From an uncultured Acidimicrobiaceae bacterium (lineage in GTDB: Bacteria > Actinomycetota > Acidimicrobiia > Acidimicrobiales > RAAP-2), in assembly GCA_903894295.1 (NCBI GenBank), contig CAITPI010000087.1:1-64000 (forward strand): a DNA stretch of 64,000 nucleotides, in the 5' to 3' direction. Positions within the stretch are counted from its first letter, which is position 1. Each line of letters opens with the position of its first letter. The notes under the pieces were generated by a model that saw nothing but the letters and a program-made list of their open reading frames with translations, did not search any database and was not told where the DNA came from. Positions 26,718-34,870 of the stretch are shown one piece after another. Position numbers and translations under genes: made by a program.

Positions 26718-27214
26718 CCCAGACCGCCGGTTCGGAGCCTCTGGTCCGGGCCTTTCTCGGCCTCGGTTCGAACCTGGGCGACCGGCAGGGCTACCTGCGC
26801 CGGGCCGTCGACCAGTTGCGCACGTCCCGGGAGTTTCCGGTCATCGCCGTGTCGAACGTGTACGAGACCGAGCCGATGGGTGGCCCCGACGACCAGGGTG
26901 CCTTCCTGAACCTCGTCGTCGAGGTGGCCGTACCACCCGGTGTCGATCCCTACCGTCTCCTTCGGGAGTGTCACCGCCTGGAAGCGGCGGCCGCCCGCGT
27001 GCGCACCGTGCACTGGGGTCCGAGGACCCTCGACGTCGATGTGGTGTGGATCGACGGCGTGGACCTGGCTGACCCGGCCCTGACCGTGCCCCATCCCCGG
27101 TGGAAGGAGCGCCGGTTCGTGCTGGCGCCGTTGGCCGAACTCGCTCCGGACCTGGTGGATCAGGAAGATCTGCTCCGGGCTGGTGGCGAGGTCTCGAACG
27201 TGGGTACACTCTGA
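26714..27214 (+). CDS. folK: 2-amino-4-hydroxy-6-hydroxymethyldihydropteridine diphosphokinase
   Basis: 166 residues. The family signatures are FLGLGSNLGDRQGYLRRAVDQL, VYETEPMGGPDDQGAFLNLVVEV and RTVHWGPRTLDVDVVWIDG (normally RxxRWGPRTLDLDLL), with VPHPRWKERRFVLAPLAELAP following. It pyrophosphorylates hydroxymethyl-dihydropterin for FolP. The GTG at 26714 is coupled to folB. A 60-bp gap follows before the DUF2520 gene. Confidence 0.96.
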   Translation: MTQTAGSEPLVRAFLGLGSNLGDRQGYLRRAVDQLRTSREFPVIAVSNVYETEPMGGPDDQGAFLNLVVEVAVPPGVDPYRLLRECHRLEAAAARVRTVHWGPRTLDVDVVWIDGVDLADPALTVPHPRWKERRFVLAPLAELAPDLVDQEDLLRAGGEVSNVGTL

Positions 27215-27274
27215 CCACGCAGGGTTCCTGACACGAACGGCACCTCCGGGGCCGGAACGTCCAAAGGAGGTCGC

Positions 27275-28156
27275 ATGACCACATTCCGTCTTATTGGCGC
27301 CGGCCGGGCAGGTCGGTCCATCCATCAAGCGCTCGAGGCGACCGGCCGGTACCGGTGCGTCGGGATACTTGGTCGCGACGACGATCTGGCCGATGCCGCC
27401 CAAGGGGTCGACCTTTTGATCATCGCCACGCCCGACCAGGCGGTGGGTGAGGTGGCCCGGGCCGTGACCCCGGTGACGAGCACGACCGTCCTTCACCTGT
27501 CGGGATCGCTGGGACTCGGAGTCCTGATCCCGCATCCCCGCCGGGCGTCGGTGCACCCCTTGGTGCCCCTGCCCAACGCCGAAGTCGGTGCCCTGCGACT
27601 GGCCTCGGGCATCTCGTTCGCCGTGGCCGGTGACTCCATGGCCCGCCGGGTGGTGGAAGACCTGGCCGGCCGGGCCTTTGCCGTGGCCGACGGCGACCGT
27701 GACCGCTACCACGCCGCAGCCGCCATCGCCGCCAACCATCTGGTGGCCCTGTTGGGGCAGGTTGAACGGGTGGCCGCCACGGTCGGCCTTCCCCTCGATG
27801 CCTTCGCCGGTCTCGTGCGGGCCGCCACCGATGACGCCATGGCCCTGGGGCCCCGTCAGGCCCTCACCGGGCCGGCCATGCGGGGTGACTGGGACACCGT
27901 CGAGCGCCATCGACGGGAGTTGCGGACCATGGCCGGCAGTCGGACCGAACTTTCCGGTTATGACGCCATGGTGGCCATGGCCCGTCGGCTGTCGCTGGAG
28001 GAGGCCGAGTCGGTGCCGACGGGCCCCGGGGTGCCGTCTGTCAGCGATGTCGATCTCGGCCGGGACCTCCTTGAAGCTCTGTGGGACGTCGAGGTGGACG
28101 TGGCCGGACCGGAGTTCCAGGTCCCGGCCCTCGCTGCGGTCGAAGACGTGGCATGA
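27275..28156 (+). CDS. Rossmann-fold DUF2520 protein
   Basis: 293 residues. The N-terminal dinucleotide-binding domain has FRLIGAGRAGRSIHQAL and LLIIATPDQAVGEVA; the C-terminal DUF2520 part is helical (RDRYHAAAAIAANHLVALLGQVERVA, RAATDDAMALGPRQALTGPAMRGDWDTVERH). The family is consistently found next to panC in actinobacteria and has ketopantoate-reductase-like architecture, so a role in pantothenate synthesis is often suspected but not established to my knowledge. ATG 27275 has AAAGGAGG at 5-nt spacing, the strongest ribosome binding site in this cluster. It is coupled to panC by ATGA. Confidence 0.87.
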   Translation: MTTFRLIGAGRAGRSIHQALEATGRYRCVGILGRDDDLADAAQGVDLLIIATPDQAVGEVARAVTPVTSTTVLHLSGSLGLGVLIPHPRRASVHPLVPLPNAEVGALRLASGISFAVAGDSMARRVVEDLAGRAFAVADGDRDRYHAAAAIAANHLVALLGQVERVAATVGLPLDAFAGLVRAATDDAMALGPRQALTGPAMRGDWDTVERHRRELRTMAGSRTELSGYDAMVAMARRLSLEEAESVPTGPGVPSVSDVDLGRDLLEALWDVEVDVAGPEFQVPALAAVEDVA

Positions 28157-29172
28157 CCGAAGTCGTGGCTCCTGTCGAGGAGGAGTCACCGAAGTCCGGA
28201 CCATCGTCGGTCGGAGAACCTGACCAGCCTGAGCAACCGTCCGGTGCCCGGGGTGACATGGCCGACGCCTCTCCTTTGGTCTACGGCAACATCGGGGACT
28301 ACTCCCTGATGTTGGAGACAGTCCGCGCCGAGGGTCTGTCGGTGGGATTCGTCCCGACCATGGGCGCCCTCCATGCCGGCCACGCCTCCCTGGTCGCCCG
28401 GGCCGCCCGGGAGTGTGACGTGGTGGCCGTCTCGATCTTTGTGAACCCCACCCAGTTCGGCGACGCCACGGATCTGGCTTCCTATCCCCGGCCGCTCGAT
28501 GACGACCTCGAGCTCGTGGCCGCGTTCGGCGGCCAGGTGGTGCTGGCCCCTTCGGTGGAGGAGATGTATCCGGGCGGACCCGGCGCCCGGGCCACCACGG
28601 TGAGGGTGGCCCGCCTGGGCGACCGTTGGGAAGGGGCGGCCCGCCCCGGCCACTTCGACGGAATGGCGACCGTGGTGACCAAACTGCTGGCCATGACCGG
28701 GCGCTGCCGGGCCTACTTCGGGGAGAAGGACTTCCAACAACTGGCCATCGTGCGTCAACTGGTGCGGGACCTTTCCTTGCCGGCGGAGATCGTCGGCTGT
28801 CCCACCGTCCGCGACGAGGATGGCCTGGCGTTGTCGAGTCGCAACGCCCGACTGTCCGACGACCAGCGCCGTCAGGCGTTGGCCCTCAGTGAGGCACTCC
28901 GGGCCGGAGCCACGATCTGGCAATCGGCGGATCCGACGCCCGACGCCGTGGTGGCGGCCATGGACGAAGTCCTGCGGGCCACCACCGGGGTGACGGTGGA
29001 CTATGCCGCGCTCGTGCGGGCCGGAGACCTCGAACCGGCCACGGCCGTTGGCGATGTTTCGGCCATGCGTCTGCTGGTGGCGGCCGATGTTGGAGGCGTG
29101 CGTCTGATCGACAACCTTGACCCGGCAGACAAGGCGATCATGGCCGAGGGTCGGATCGGGGAGAGCCGGTGA
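28153..29172 (+). CDS. panC: Pantothenate synthetase
   Basis: 339 residues. The core begins near residue 55 with LSVGFVPTMGALHAGHASLV (HIGH-like), and continues with VSIFVNPTQFG, DLASYPRPLDDDLEL, FDGMATVVTKLL, AYFGEKDFQQLAIVRQ and GLALSSRNARLS. It condenses pantoate and beta-alanine using ATP. About 45 extra N-terminal residues rich in Glu, Ser and Pro precede the fold; a start near ATG 28258 (MADASPLVYG) would give a normal-length enzyme, but the ATGA overlap at 28153 favours the long form. panD, which follows panC in many relatives, is absent and nadB-nadC occupy its place. Confidence 0.94.
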   Translation: MTEVVAPVEEESPKSGPSSVGEPDQPEQPSGARGDMADASPLVYGNIGDYSLMLETVRAEGLSVGFVPTMGALHAGHASLVARAARECDVVAVSIFVNPTQFGDATDLASYPRPLDDDLELVAAFGGQVVLAPSVEEMYPGGPGARATTVRVARLGDRWEGAARPGHFDGMATVVTKLLAMTGRCRAYFGEKDFQQLAIVRQLVRDLSLPAEIVGCPTVRDEDGLALSSRNARLSDDQRRQALALSEALRAGATIWQSADPTPDAVVAAMDEVLRATTGVTVDYAALVRAGDLEPATAVGDVSAMRLLVAADVGGVRLIDNLDPADKAIMAEGRIGESR

Positions 29173-30839
29173 TCCCTGAACCGCTCGATGTCCTGGTGCT
29201 GGGCAGCGGTGTGGCCGGACTTTCGGTCGCGGTCCGCCTGGCGGCACCGTTGGAGCTCAGCCAGTCGAACGAGTCGGCCGGTTCGCCGACCCTGCGGGTG
29301 GGTGTGCTCACCAAGGCCGAACTCTCCCAGTCGGCCACCCGCTGGGCCCAGGGGGGAGTGGCGGCGGTGCTGGGCGAGGATGACGACTCGACCGATCTCC
29401 ACCTGGCCGACACGCTGGCCGCCGGGGTTGGCCTGTGCGACGCCTCGGCCGTCCGGGTTCTGGTGGACGAGGGTGGAGCCCGGATCCACGAACTGATCGC
29501 CATGGGCGCAGTGTTTGACCGGCTGCCGGGTGGTGCCCTCTCGTTGGCCCGGGAGGGTGGGCACTCGACCGCCCGGATCGTCCATGCCGGTGGTGCCGCC
29601 ACCGGAGCCGAGGTCGAACGGGCCCTCGTCGAGGCCACCCGGTCCACCGCCGCGGCGGTCATGGAGGAGTGGTTCGCCCTCGATCTGCTGGTCGAAGACG
29701 GCCGGTGCCGGGGGGTTCGGGCCCTCGACGCGTCCGGGCAACTGGTCGAAGTGCGGGCGCACCACACGGTGCTGGCCACCGGAGGGGCCGGCCAGTTGTT
29801 CGCAGTCACCACCAATCCGGCCGAGGCCACGGGAGACGGGCTCGCCATGGCCCTCCGGGCCGGTGTGCCGGTGGCTGACGTTGAGTTCATGCAGTTCCAT
29901 CCCACGGCCCTTCACCACCCGGCCATGCCCCGACCGTTGCTGTCCGAAGCGTTGCGGGGCCACGGTGCCCTGCTGCGGGACGCCAACGGTGAGCGGTTCG
30001 TGGACGAGTTGGCGCCCCGGGACGTGGTGAGCCGGGCCATGGCCCAACGGATGCTCGAACAAGGTGTCGACTTCCTGTGGCTGGACGCCACCGGACTCGA
30101 GGCATTCGACACCCGCTTTCCAACCATCTCGGCGTCCCTCACGGTGATCGGGCTGGACCCCGCATCCGACTGGCTGCCGATCGCTCCGGCCGCCCACTAT
30201 CTCTCCGGTGGTGTGGTGACCGACCTCAAGGGAGCAACCGCCCTGCCCGGGCTGTGGGCGGCGGGAGAAGTTGCGTGCACCGGGGTGCATGGCGCCAACC
30301 GGTTGGCGTCCAACTCGCTGCTCGAAGGCATGGTGTTCGGTGCCCGGCTGGCCGAGGCCATCCGGGACGGTGTCGAGGGTCCTGCTCCCACCGGAGTGAT
30401 GGAAGCCTGGCTGGTCGGACCCCGGGTCACCCTGGAGCGGGTCGAACCTGTTCAGGCGCCGGATGCCGGGTCGGTGGACGATCTCGTGCCCGGGATTGAC
30501 AAGGCCCGTGACCAGTTGCAGCGGGCCATGACGCTGGGTGCGGGAGTGGTGCGCAGTGCCGGTTCGCTCGCCGAGGCGGCGGAGGTGGTGGACGGGTTGC
30601 GATCGGCCACTGCCGGGATGACTCCCGGCAACCGCACCGAAGGGGAGTTGGCCAATCTGGTGACCGTGGCCCGATGCGTCCTCGACTCGGCCACCCTCCG
30701 CACCGAGAGCCGGGGATCGCACGCCCGGAGCGACTATCCGGCCACCGAGCCCGACTGGCGGCGACGCATTGTGCATGCGGACGATTCGGTCGAGGTCATG
30801 GACGGGCCGGTGGGAGTTGGTGGAGGATCGGTATCGTGA
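29169..30839 (+). CDS. nadB: L-aspartate oxidase
   Basis: 556 residues. FAD-binding signatures are DVLVLGSGVAGLSVAVRLA, LSQSATRWAQGGVAAVLG, GGHSTARIVHAGGAATG and HTVLATGGAGQLFAVTTNPAEATGDGLAMALRAG, with EFMQFHPTALHH and APAAHYLSGGVVTDLKGATALPGLWAAGEVACTGVHGANRLASNSLLEGMVFG. It oxidises L-aspartate to iminoaspartate for quinolinate formation. The GTG overlaps the panC stop (GTGA). nadA (quinolinate synthase) is not in this cluster. Inside the first 40 residues there is a short insertion (LELSQSNESAGSP) between beta-1 and LTKAELSQSAT. Confidence 0.95.
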   Translation: MIPEPLDVLVLGSGVAGLSVAVRLAAPLELSQSNESAGSPTLRVGVLTKAELSQSATRWAQGGVAAVLGEDDDSTDLHLADTLAAGVGLCDASAVRVLVDEGGARIHELIAMGAVFDRLPGGALSLAREGGHSTARIVHAGGAATGAEVERALVEATRSTAAAVMEEWFALDLLVEDGRCRGVRALDASGQLVEVRAHHTVLATGGAGQLFAVTTNPAEATGDGLAMALRAGVPVADVEFMQFHPTALHHPAMPRPLLSEALRGHGALLRDANGERFVDELAPRDVVSRAMAQRMLEQGVDFLWLDATGLEAFDTRFPTISASLTVIGLDPASDWLPIAPAAHYLSGGVVTDLKGATALPGLWAAGEVACTGVHGANRLASNSLLEGMVFGARLAEAIRDGVEGPAPTGVMEAWLVGPRVTLERVEPVQAPDAGSVDDLVPGIDKARDQLQRAMTLGAGVVRSAGSLAEAAEVVDGLRSATAGMTPGNRTEGELANLVTVARCVLDSATLRTESRGSHARSDYPATEPDWRRRIVHADDSVEVMDGPVGVGGGSVS

Positions 30840-31786
30840 GTAGCCATGGCGTGAACCCGGATGAGGTTTCAAGGGAGCCGGCGACGGTGGGACCGGTGGA
30901 TCCACCCGCTCTCGCCGTGACGGCGGCGGTGACGCTCGCCCTGTCCGAGGACCTCTTGCCCATGGGTGACCTGACCGCCGCACTGGTGCCCGACGATCTG
31001 GTCCGTCGGGTCGACGTGGTCAGCCGGGCCGAAGGCGTCGTGGCCGGCCGGGCCTGCGCTCTGGAGGCATTTCGCCAGATCGACGCCGGACTCAAGGTCT
31101 CCTGGCCGATGCCCGACGGCACCCGGGTCGCCCCGGGTGACGTGGTCGCTCGCGTGGATGGCCGCCTCGTCTCCATCCTGACCGCCGAGAGGACGGTGCT
31201 GAACTTCGTGGGTCATCTCTCCGGAGTGGCCACCCTCACCCGGCGGTATGTCGACGCCGTGGCGTCGGTGACCAATCCGCCGAGGATCCTCGACACCCGC
31301 AAGACAACCCCGGGTCTGCGGTCGCTCGAGAAGGCGGCCGTGCGGGCCGGTGGAGGATCCAACCACCGGGCCAGCCTCTCGGATGCGGTGTTGATCAAGG
31401 ACAACCACCTTGGAGGCCTGTCCATCACCGAGGCGGTGGCGAGGGCCCGACGACTCTGGCCGGGCCGGATGGTCGAAGTGGAGTGCGACACGGACGCCCA
31501 GGTGGCCGAGGCCACGGCAGCCGGAGCCACCGTGATCATGTTCGACAACATGCCTCCCGCCCAGGTGGCGGAGAACGTACAACGGGTGCGGGCCGCCGCC
31601 CCGTCCATTCTCCTCGAGGTCTCCGGAGGCGTCACCCTGGCGCTGGTGGCCGACCTGGCGGCCACCGGAGTCGACCTCATCTCGGTCGGAGCGCTGACCC
31701 ACTCGGCCCCGGTGCTCGATCTCGGTTTCGATCTCGGCTCCCGGGAGTCGGACGCCTCACGACCCACTTCTTCCGAAAGGAACTGA
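30836..31786 (+). CDS. nadC: Nicotinate-nucleotide pyrophosphorylase (carboxylating)
   Basis: 316 residues from GTG 30836, coupled to nadB by GTGA and preceded by GGTGGAGG; the track start at 30674 is inside nadB. Signatures are LSEDLLPMGDLTAALVP, ILTAERTVLNFVGHLSGVATLTRRYVDAV, RILDTRKTTPGLRSLEKAAVRAGGGSNHRASLSDAVLIKDNH, VEVECDT, IMFDNMPP and LEVSGGVTLALVADLAATGVDLISVGALTHSAPVLD. It converts quinolinate and PRPP to nicotinate mononucleotide. The first ~25 residues are extra relative to short homologues. Confidence 0.95.
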   Translation: MSSHGVNPDEVSREPATVGPVDPPALAVTAAVTLALSEDLLPMGDLTAALVPDDLVRRVDVVSRAEGVVAGRACALEAFRQIDAGLKVSWPMPDGTRVAPGDVVARVDGRLVSILTAERTVLNFVGHLSGVATLTRRYVDAVASVTNPPRILDTRKTTPGLRSLEKAAVRAGGGSNHRASLSDAVLIKDNHLGGLSITEAVARARRLWPGRMVEVECDTDAQVAEATAAGATVIMFDNMPPAQVAENVQRVRAAAPSILLEVSGGVTLALVADLAATGVDLISVGALTHSAPVLDLGFDLGSRESDASRPTSSERN

Positions 31787-31788
31787 CC

Positions 31789-32631
31789 ATGCTTCTGGCC
31801 ATCGATGTAGGGAACACCGAGACGGTGGTCGGCCTGTTTGCCGACACCCTGGACGACCCGGACGAGTCGACCGGGCCTCGCGACGGCAGTGAGCCGGTCG
31901 GCCTCACCCATCACTGGCGTCTCTCCACGGTGTCGGAGCGCACCGCCGACGAACACGCCTTGCTGCTCACCCAGCTGCTGGACCTCGACGGGTTGAGCAT
32001 CGAAGACACGATCACCGGAATCGCCGTGACCTCGTCGGTGCCGTCGGTCACGGCCCACCTGCGCCAGATGGCCTCCCGGTGGTTCAACGTGCCCCACCTG
32101 GTGCTCGAACCCGGCGTGAAGAGCGGCATGCCCATCCTCTATGACAACCCCAAGGAGGTGGGCGCCGACCGCATCGCCAACGCGGTGGGAGCCCACGACC
32201 TCTTCGGCGGTCCGTGCGTGGTGGTCGACCTGGGCACGGCGACCACCTTCGATGCCATCTCGGAAAAGGGTGAGTACCTCGGTGGGGCCATCACGCCGGG
32301 CGTGGCCATCAGTCTTGACGCCCTGTTCGCCCATGCCGCCGCCCTCCGCCGGGTCGAACTCGTCGAACCGCGCAGTGTGATCGGCAAGTCGACGGTGGAG
32401 TCGATCCAGTCCGGCTCCCTCTACGGCTTCGCCGCACAGGTCGACGGCCTGTGCCGGCGGTTCATCGGCGAGTTGGGCGAGAGCACCGTGGTGGCGACCG
32501 GTGGGCTCTCCGAACTGATCGCCCCGTTCTCGGACGAGATCGAGTACGTGGAGCCCTGGCTGACGTTGCACGGACTCCGGATCATCTTCAGCCGGAATGT
32601 GGCGAGTGGGGCCCTCCGTTCCGACCGGTAA
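31789..32631 (+). CDS. coaX: Type III pantothenate kinase
   Basis: 280 residues from ATG 31789, with GAAAGGAA upstream and 2 nt after the nadC stop. ASKHA-fold motifs: MLLAIDVGNTETVVGLF, GADRIANAVGAHDLFGGPCVVVDLGTATTFDAIS and GEYLGGAITPGVAISLDALFAHAAALRRVEL. It catalyses the first step from pantothenate to coenzyme A and, unlike type I/II kinases, is not feedback-inhibited by CoA. It closes the folate-pantothenate-NAD run. A 14-residue insertion (DDPDESTGPRDGSE) sits between the first two strands. Confidence 0.95.
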   Translation: MLLAIDVGNTETVVGLFADTLDDPDESTGPRDGSEPVGLTHHWRLSTVSERTADEHALLLTQLLDLDGLSIEDTITGIAVTSSVPSVTAHLRQMASRWFNVPHLVLEPGVKSGMPILYDNPKEVGADRIANAVGAHDLFGGPCVVVDLGTATTFDAISEKGEYLGGAITPGVAISLDALFAHAAALRRVELVEPRSVIGKSTVESIQSGSLYGFAAQVDGLCRRFIGELGESTVVATGGLSELIAPFSDEIEYVEPWLTLHGLRIIFSRNVASGALRSDR

Positions 32632-32671
32632 CCACCACCGGGGACCGGTGGATACGGCCTCGCCTCGGCGC

Positions 32672-32677
32672 TAGGTT
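32672..32677 (+). promoter_or_regulatory. -10 box of the LLM oxidoreductase gene, leaderless type
   Basis: TAGGTT ends 7 nt before the ATG at 32685. No Shine-Dalgarno sequence is present before this start. Confidence 0.45.
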
Positions 32678-32684
32678 CCCTCCC

Positions 32685-33566
32685 ATGAAGCTTTCCACCG
32701 TCATCCTGCCCCACGAACGCTGGAGCGGGGCCCGGGCGACGTGGCAGCGGGCCGAAGCCCTGGGCTTTCATGCCGCCTACACCTATGACCACCTGTCGTG
32801 GCGCTCCTTCCGGAACTCTCCGTGGTTCGATGCCGTGACGACCCTGGCGGCAGCGGCCGGGGTGACGGAGCGGATCCGGCTGGGGCCACTTGTCACGTCG
32901 CCGAACTTCCGGCATCCGGTCCCGCTCGCCAAGGCGATCCTCTCGCTGGACGACCTCTCGCAAGGTCGACTCGTCGTCGGGATCGGTTCGGGCGGCGGGG
33001 GTTTCGATGCCACGGTCCTCGGCGGTGAGGAGTGGAGCGCCCGGGAGCGAAGCGACCGCTTTTCCGAGTTTGTGGAGCGGCTCGACCAGTTGCTGACCCG
33101 GGAGGTGACCAACGAAGCCGGCCCCTACTACCCGGTGCGCGACGCCGTGCGGTATCCCGAACCGTTGGCCGTCCCCCGACCACCGTTCGTCGTCGGGGGT
33201 TATGGACCAAAGGCGCTGGCGGTGGTGGCCACCCATGGAGAAGGGTGGGTTACCTACGGCGCCGGGCCCGGAGACCGTCATCCGACCGGCCAGGCCGCCG
33301 TGGCCGACCAGATCGCCCGGCTCGACGAGGCCCTGGCCGTCGTCGGCCGGTCACCGGAGAGTGTGGAGCGCCTGCTGCTCGACGGGCTTGGAGACGAACG
33401 ACCTCTGGTGTCGCTTGACGCCTTTGTCGACATGGCCGGCCGCTACCGGGAGATCGGCATCACCGAGATCGTCCTCCACTGGCCGATCCCGGACTCCCTC
33501 TTCGCCGCCGACCAGGACGTCTTCGAGCGCATCGCCGTGGAAGGCCTGGCCCAACTCGGGACCTGA
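32685..33566 (+). CDS. Luciferase-like (LLM) flavin/F420-dependent oxidoreductase
   Basis: 293 residues from ATG 32685; the track ORF starts inside coaX. The TIM-barrel LLM family is visible in WQRAEALGFHAAYTYDHLSWR, PWFDAVTTLAAAAGVTERIRLGPLVTSPNFRHPVPLAKAILSLDDLSQGRLVVGIGSGGGGFDA and PPFVVGGYGPKALAVVATHGEGWVTYG. These enzymes use FMN or F420; in actinobacteria F420 is more common for this size class. The substrate is unknown. It has its own leaderless promoter and converges on the beta-propeller gene with only 17 bp between stops. Confidence 0.87.
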   Translation: MKLSTVILPHERWSGARATWQRAEALGFHAAYTYDHLSWRSFRNSPWFDAVTTLAAAAGVTERIRLGPLVTSPNFRHPVPLAKAILSLDDLSQGRLVVGIGSGGGGFDATVLGGEEWSARERSDRFSEFVERLDQLLTREVTNEAGPYYPVRDAVRYPEPLAVPRPPFVVGGYGPKALAVVATHGEGWVTYGAGPGDRHPTGQAAVADQIARLDEALAVVGRSPESVERLLLDGLGDERPLVSLDAFVDMAGRYREIGITEIVLHWPIPDSLFAADQDVFERIAVEGLAQLGT

Positions 33567-33583
33567 GCCGGGTGACGACGCGC

Positions 33584-34870
33584 TCAGGCGGCCGGCGTGG
33601 GCTCGATGCGGCAGATGTTGACCATGCTGCACAGGTAGGCGTCGCCGGAGAAGCCAAGGGTGGGGAAGACCGGCGACTGGAAGAGGCTGCCCGAAGGGGC
33701 CCGGGCCAGTTCGGCACCGGTGGCGATGTCGAGGATGACGACCTCCTCGGCCATGGCTTCGGCGTCGTGATCCTCGGAGAGCACCTGGCCGGACTCCGGG
33801 AAGAGCAGCAGGTGGGCGGCGTGGTTCTGCTCCCGGGTCCATCGCAGGCTGAGCGATCCGTCCCCGGCGATGTCGAAGGCCGACATGATGCCGTTTCCGC
33901 TGTCGTAGGCGACGGCGATGCGACGCCGGGGATCGACCAGCGGGGGATTGGCGATCAGTCCGTTCGCCCGGCCGCAGACCTCGGTCAGCGTCACCCCGGC
34001 CGTCTCGAGGTCGACCCGGACCAGATGAAGGGGGGCCGTCGAGACTCCGTGACCGCGCATGGAGCCGGTGTAGGCGTGGCTTCCGTCCCCGTTGTCGAGG
34101 AACCAGGCGGCACCGAGGGCCAGCGTGCAGTCCCAGCCGTAGGTCTGGCCTTCCATGGTCCGGTAGGGCGCAACGAAGGTCCTGTCCTCGGTGAGGTTCT
34201 GTCCGTCCCAGTGAACCTTCAGCAAACTGGTGTCACCGACCACATAGAGATCGTTGTCGAGGGCGGAGAGACGGGCGATGGACGGCTCGGAGAGGGTGCA
34301 GCGGGCCACGATCTCCAGGGTGTCGGGCTCGAGGACGACCAGCTCGCACGGCTCGCGGTCGGCTTCGGGAACGATGAGGTCGGGCCGGGATCCGGCAAAG
34401 TCCTTGGTGACCAGGTGCCCATCGTCCAGAATGACCAGACCGTTGTACGGCCGGTTGCGGGGGAGCCGGGTGGTGGCGCTGACACCAAGGTCCACTTCCA
34501 GACGGTGGGCGTGGTTGTTGGCCACGACGTAGAGCGAGCCGTTGGCGTGGGCGGCGATCGAACCGGGCCAGTTCGGACCGGTCGGCAGGTGCACCGAGGT
34601 GGCCAGTGGTTCGAGGCTGACCGGATCGATGCGCTCCACATAGGGGATGGGACCGGCCGGGTCGGGAGTGGTCAGGAGAAGGAAGAGCTCTCCCTCGTCC
34701 CGGGTGACGGCCATTTGGGCCACCGGGGCGAACCGGGGGGTGACGGTGATCCCGCCTCCGGGAGGAACGGCGAAGGTGGTTGCGTCCCGGTCGGATTCCA
34801 TGGTGGCGAACTGGGGCCGGGACGCCCCGCCGTCCTCGCCCGGCCAGGGTCCGGGCCGGTAGGAAGCCAT
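33584..34870 (-). CDS. Predicted beta-propeller protein next to sulfatase
   Basis: 428 residues from ATG 34870, which shares one base with the sulfatase stop (TGATG). No family name can be given. Repeating strand-turn segments such as ERIDPVSLEPLATSVHL, GSLYVVANNHAHRLEV, ELVVLEPDTLEIVARCTL, LYVVGDTSLLKVHW and EVVILDIATGAELARAPSG look like blades of a YVTN/WD40-type or quinoprotein-like propeller. No signal peptide is evident, so it is likely cytoplasmic. Coupling to the sulfatase suggests joint action on a shared, unknown substrate. Confidence 0.7.
   Translation of the reverse strand: MASYRPGPWPGEDGGASRPQFATMESDRDATTFAVPPGGGITVTPRFAPVAQMAVTRDEGELFLLLTTPDPAGPIPYVERIDPVSLEPLATSVHLPTGPNWPGSIAAHANGSLYVVANNHAHRLEVDLGVSATTRLPRNRPYNGLVILDDGHLVTKDFAGSRPDLIVPEADREPCELVVLEPDTLEIVARCTLSEPSIARLSALDNDLYVVGDTSLLKVHWDGQNLTEDRTFVAPYRTMEGQTYGWDCTLALGAAWFLDNGDGSHAYTGSMRGHGVSTAPLHLVRVDLETAGVTLTEVCGRANGLIANPPLVDPRRRIAVAYDSGNGIMSAFDIAGDGSLSLRWTREQNHAAHLLLFPESGQVLSEDHDAEAMAEEVVILDIATGAELARAPSGSLFQSPVFPTLGFSGDAYLCSMVNICRIEPTPAA

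Noticed and set aside
27275-28156. Calling the DUF2520 protein a ketopantoate reductase (panE/panG)
   Set aside because: Context and Rossmann fold fit, but the family is not, to my knowledge, experimentally assigned, so I leave it unnamed.
30674-30835. Upstream start of nadC inside nadB
   Set aside because: The extra 54 residues are the antiphase reading of nadB; GTG 30836 with GGTGGAGG and a GTGA overlap is a far better start.
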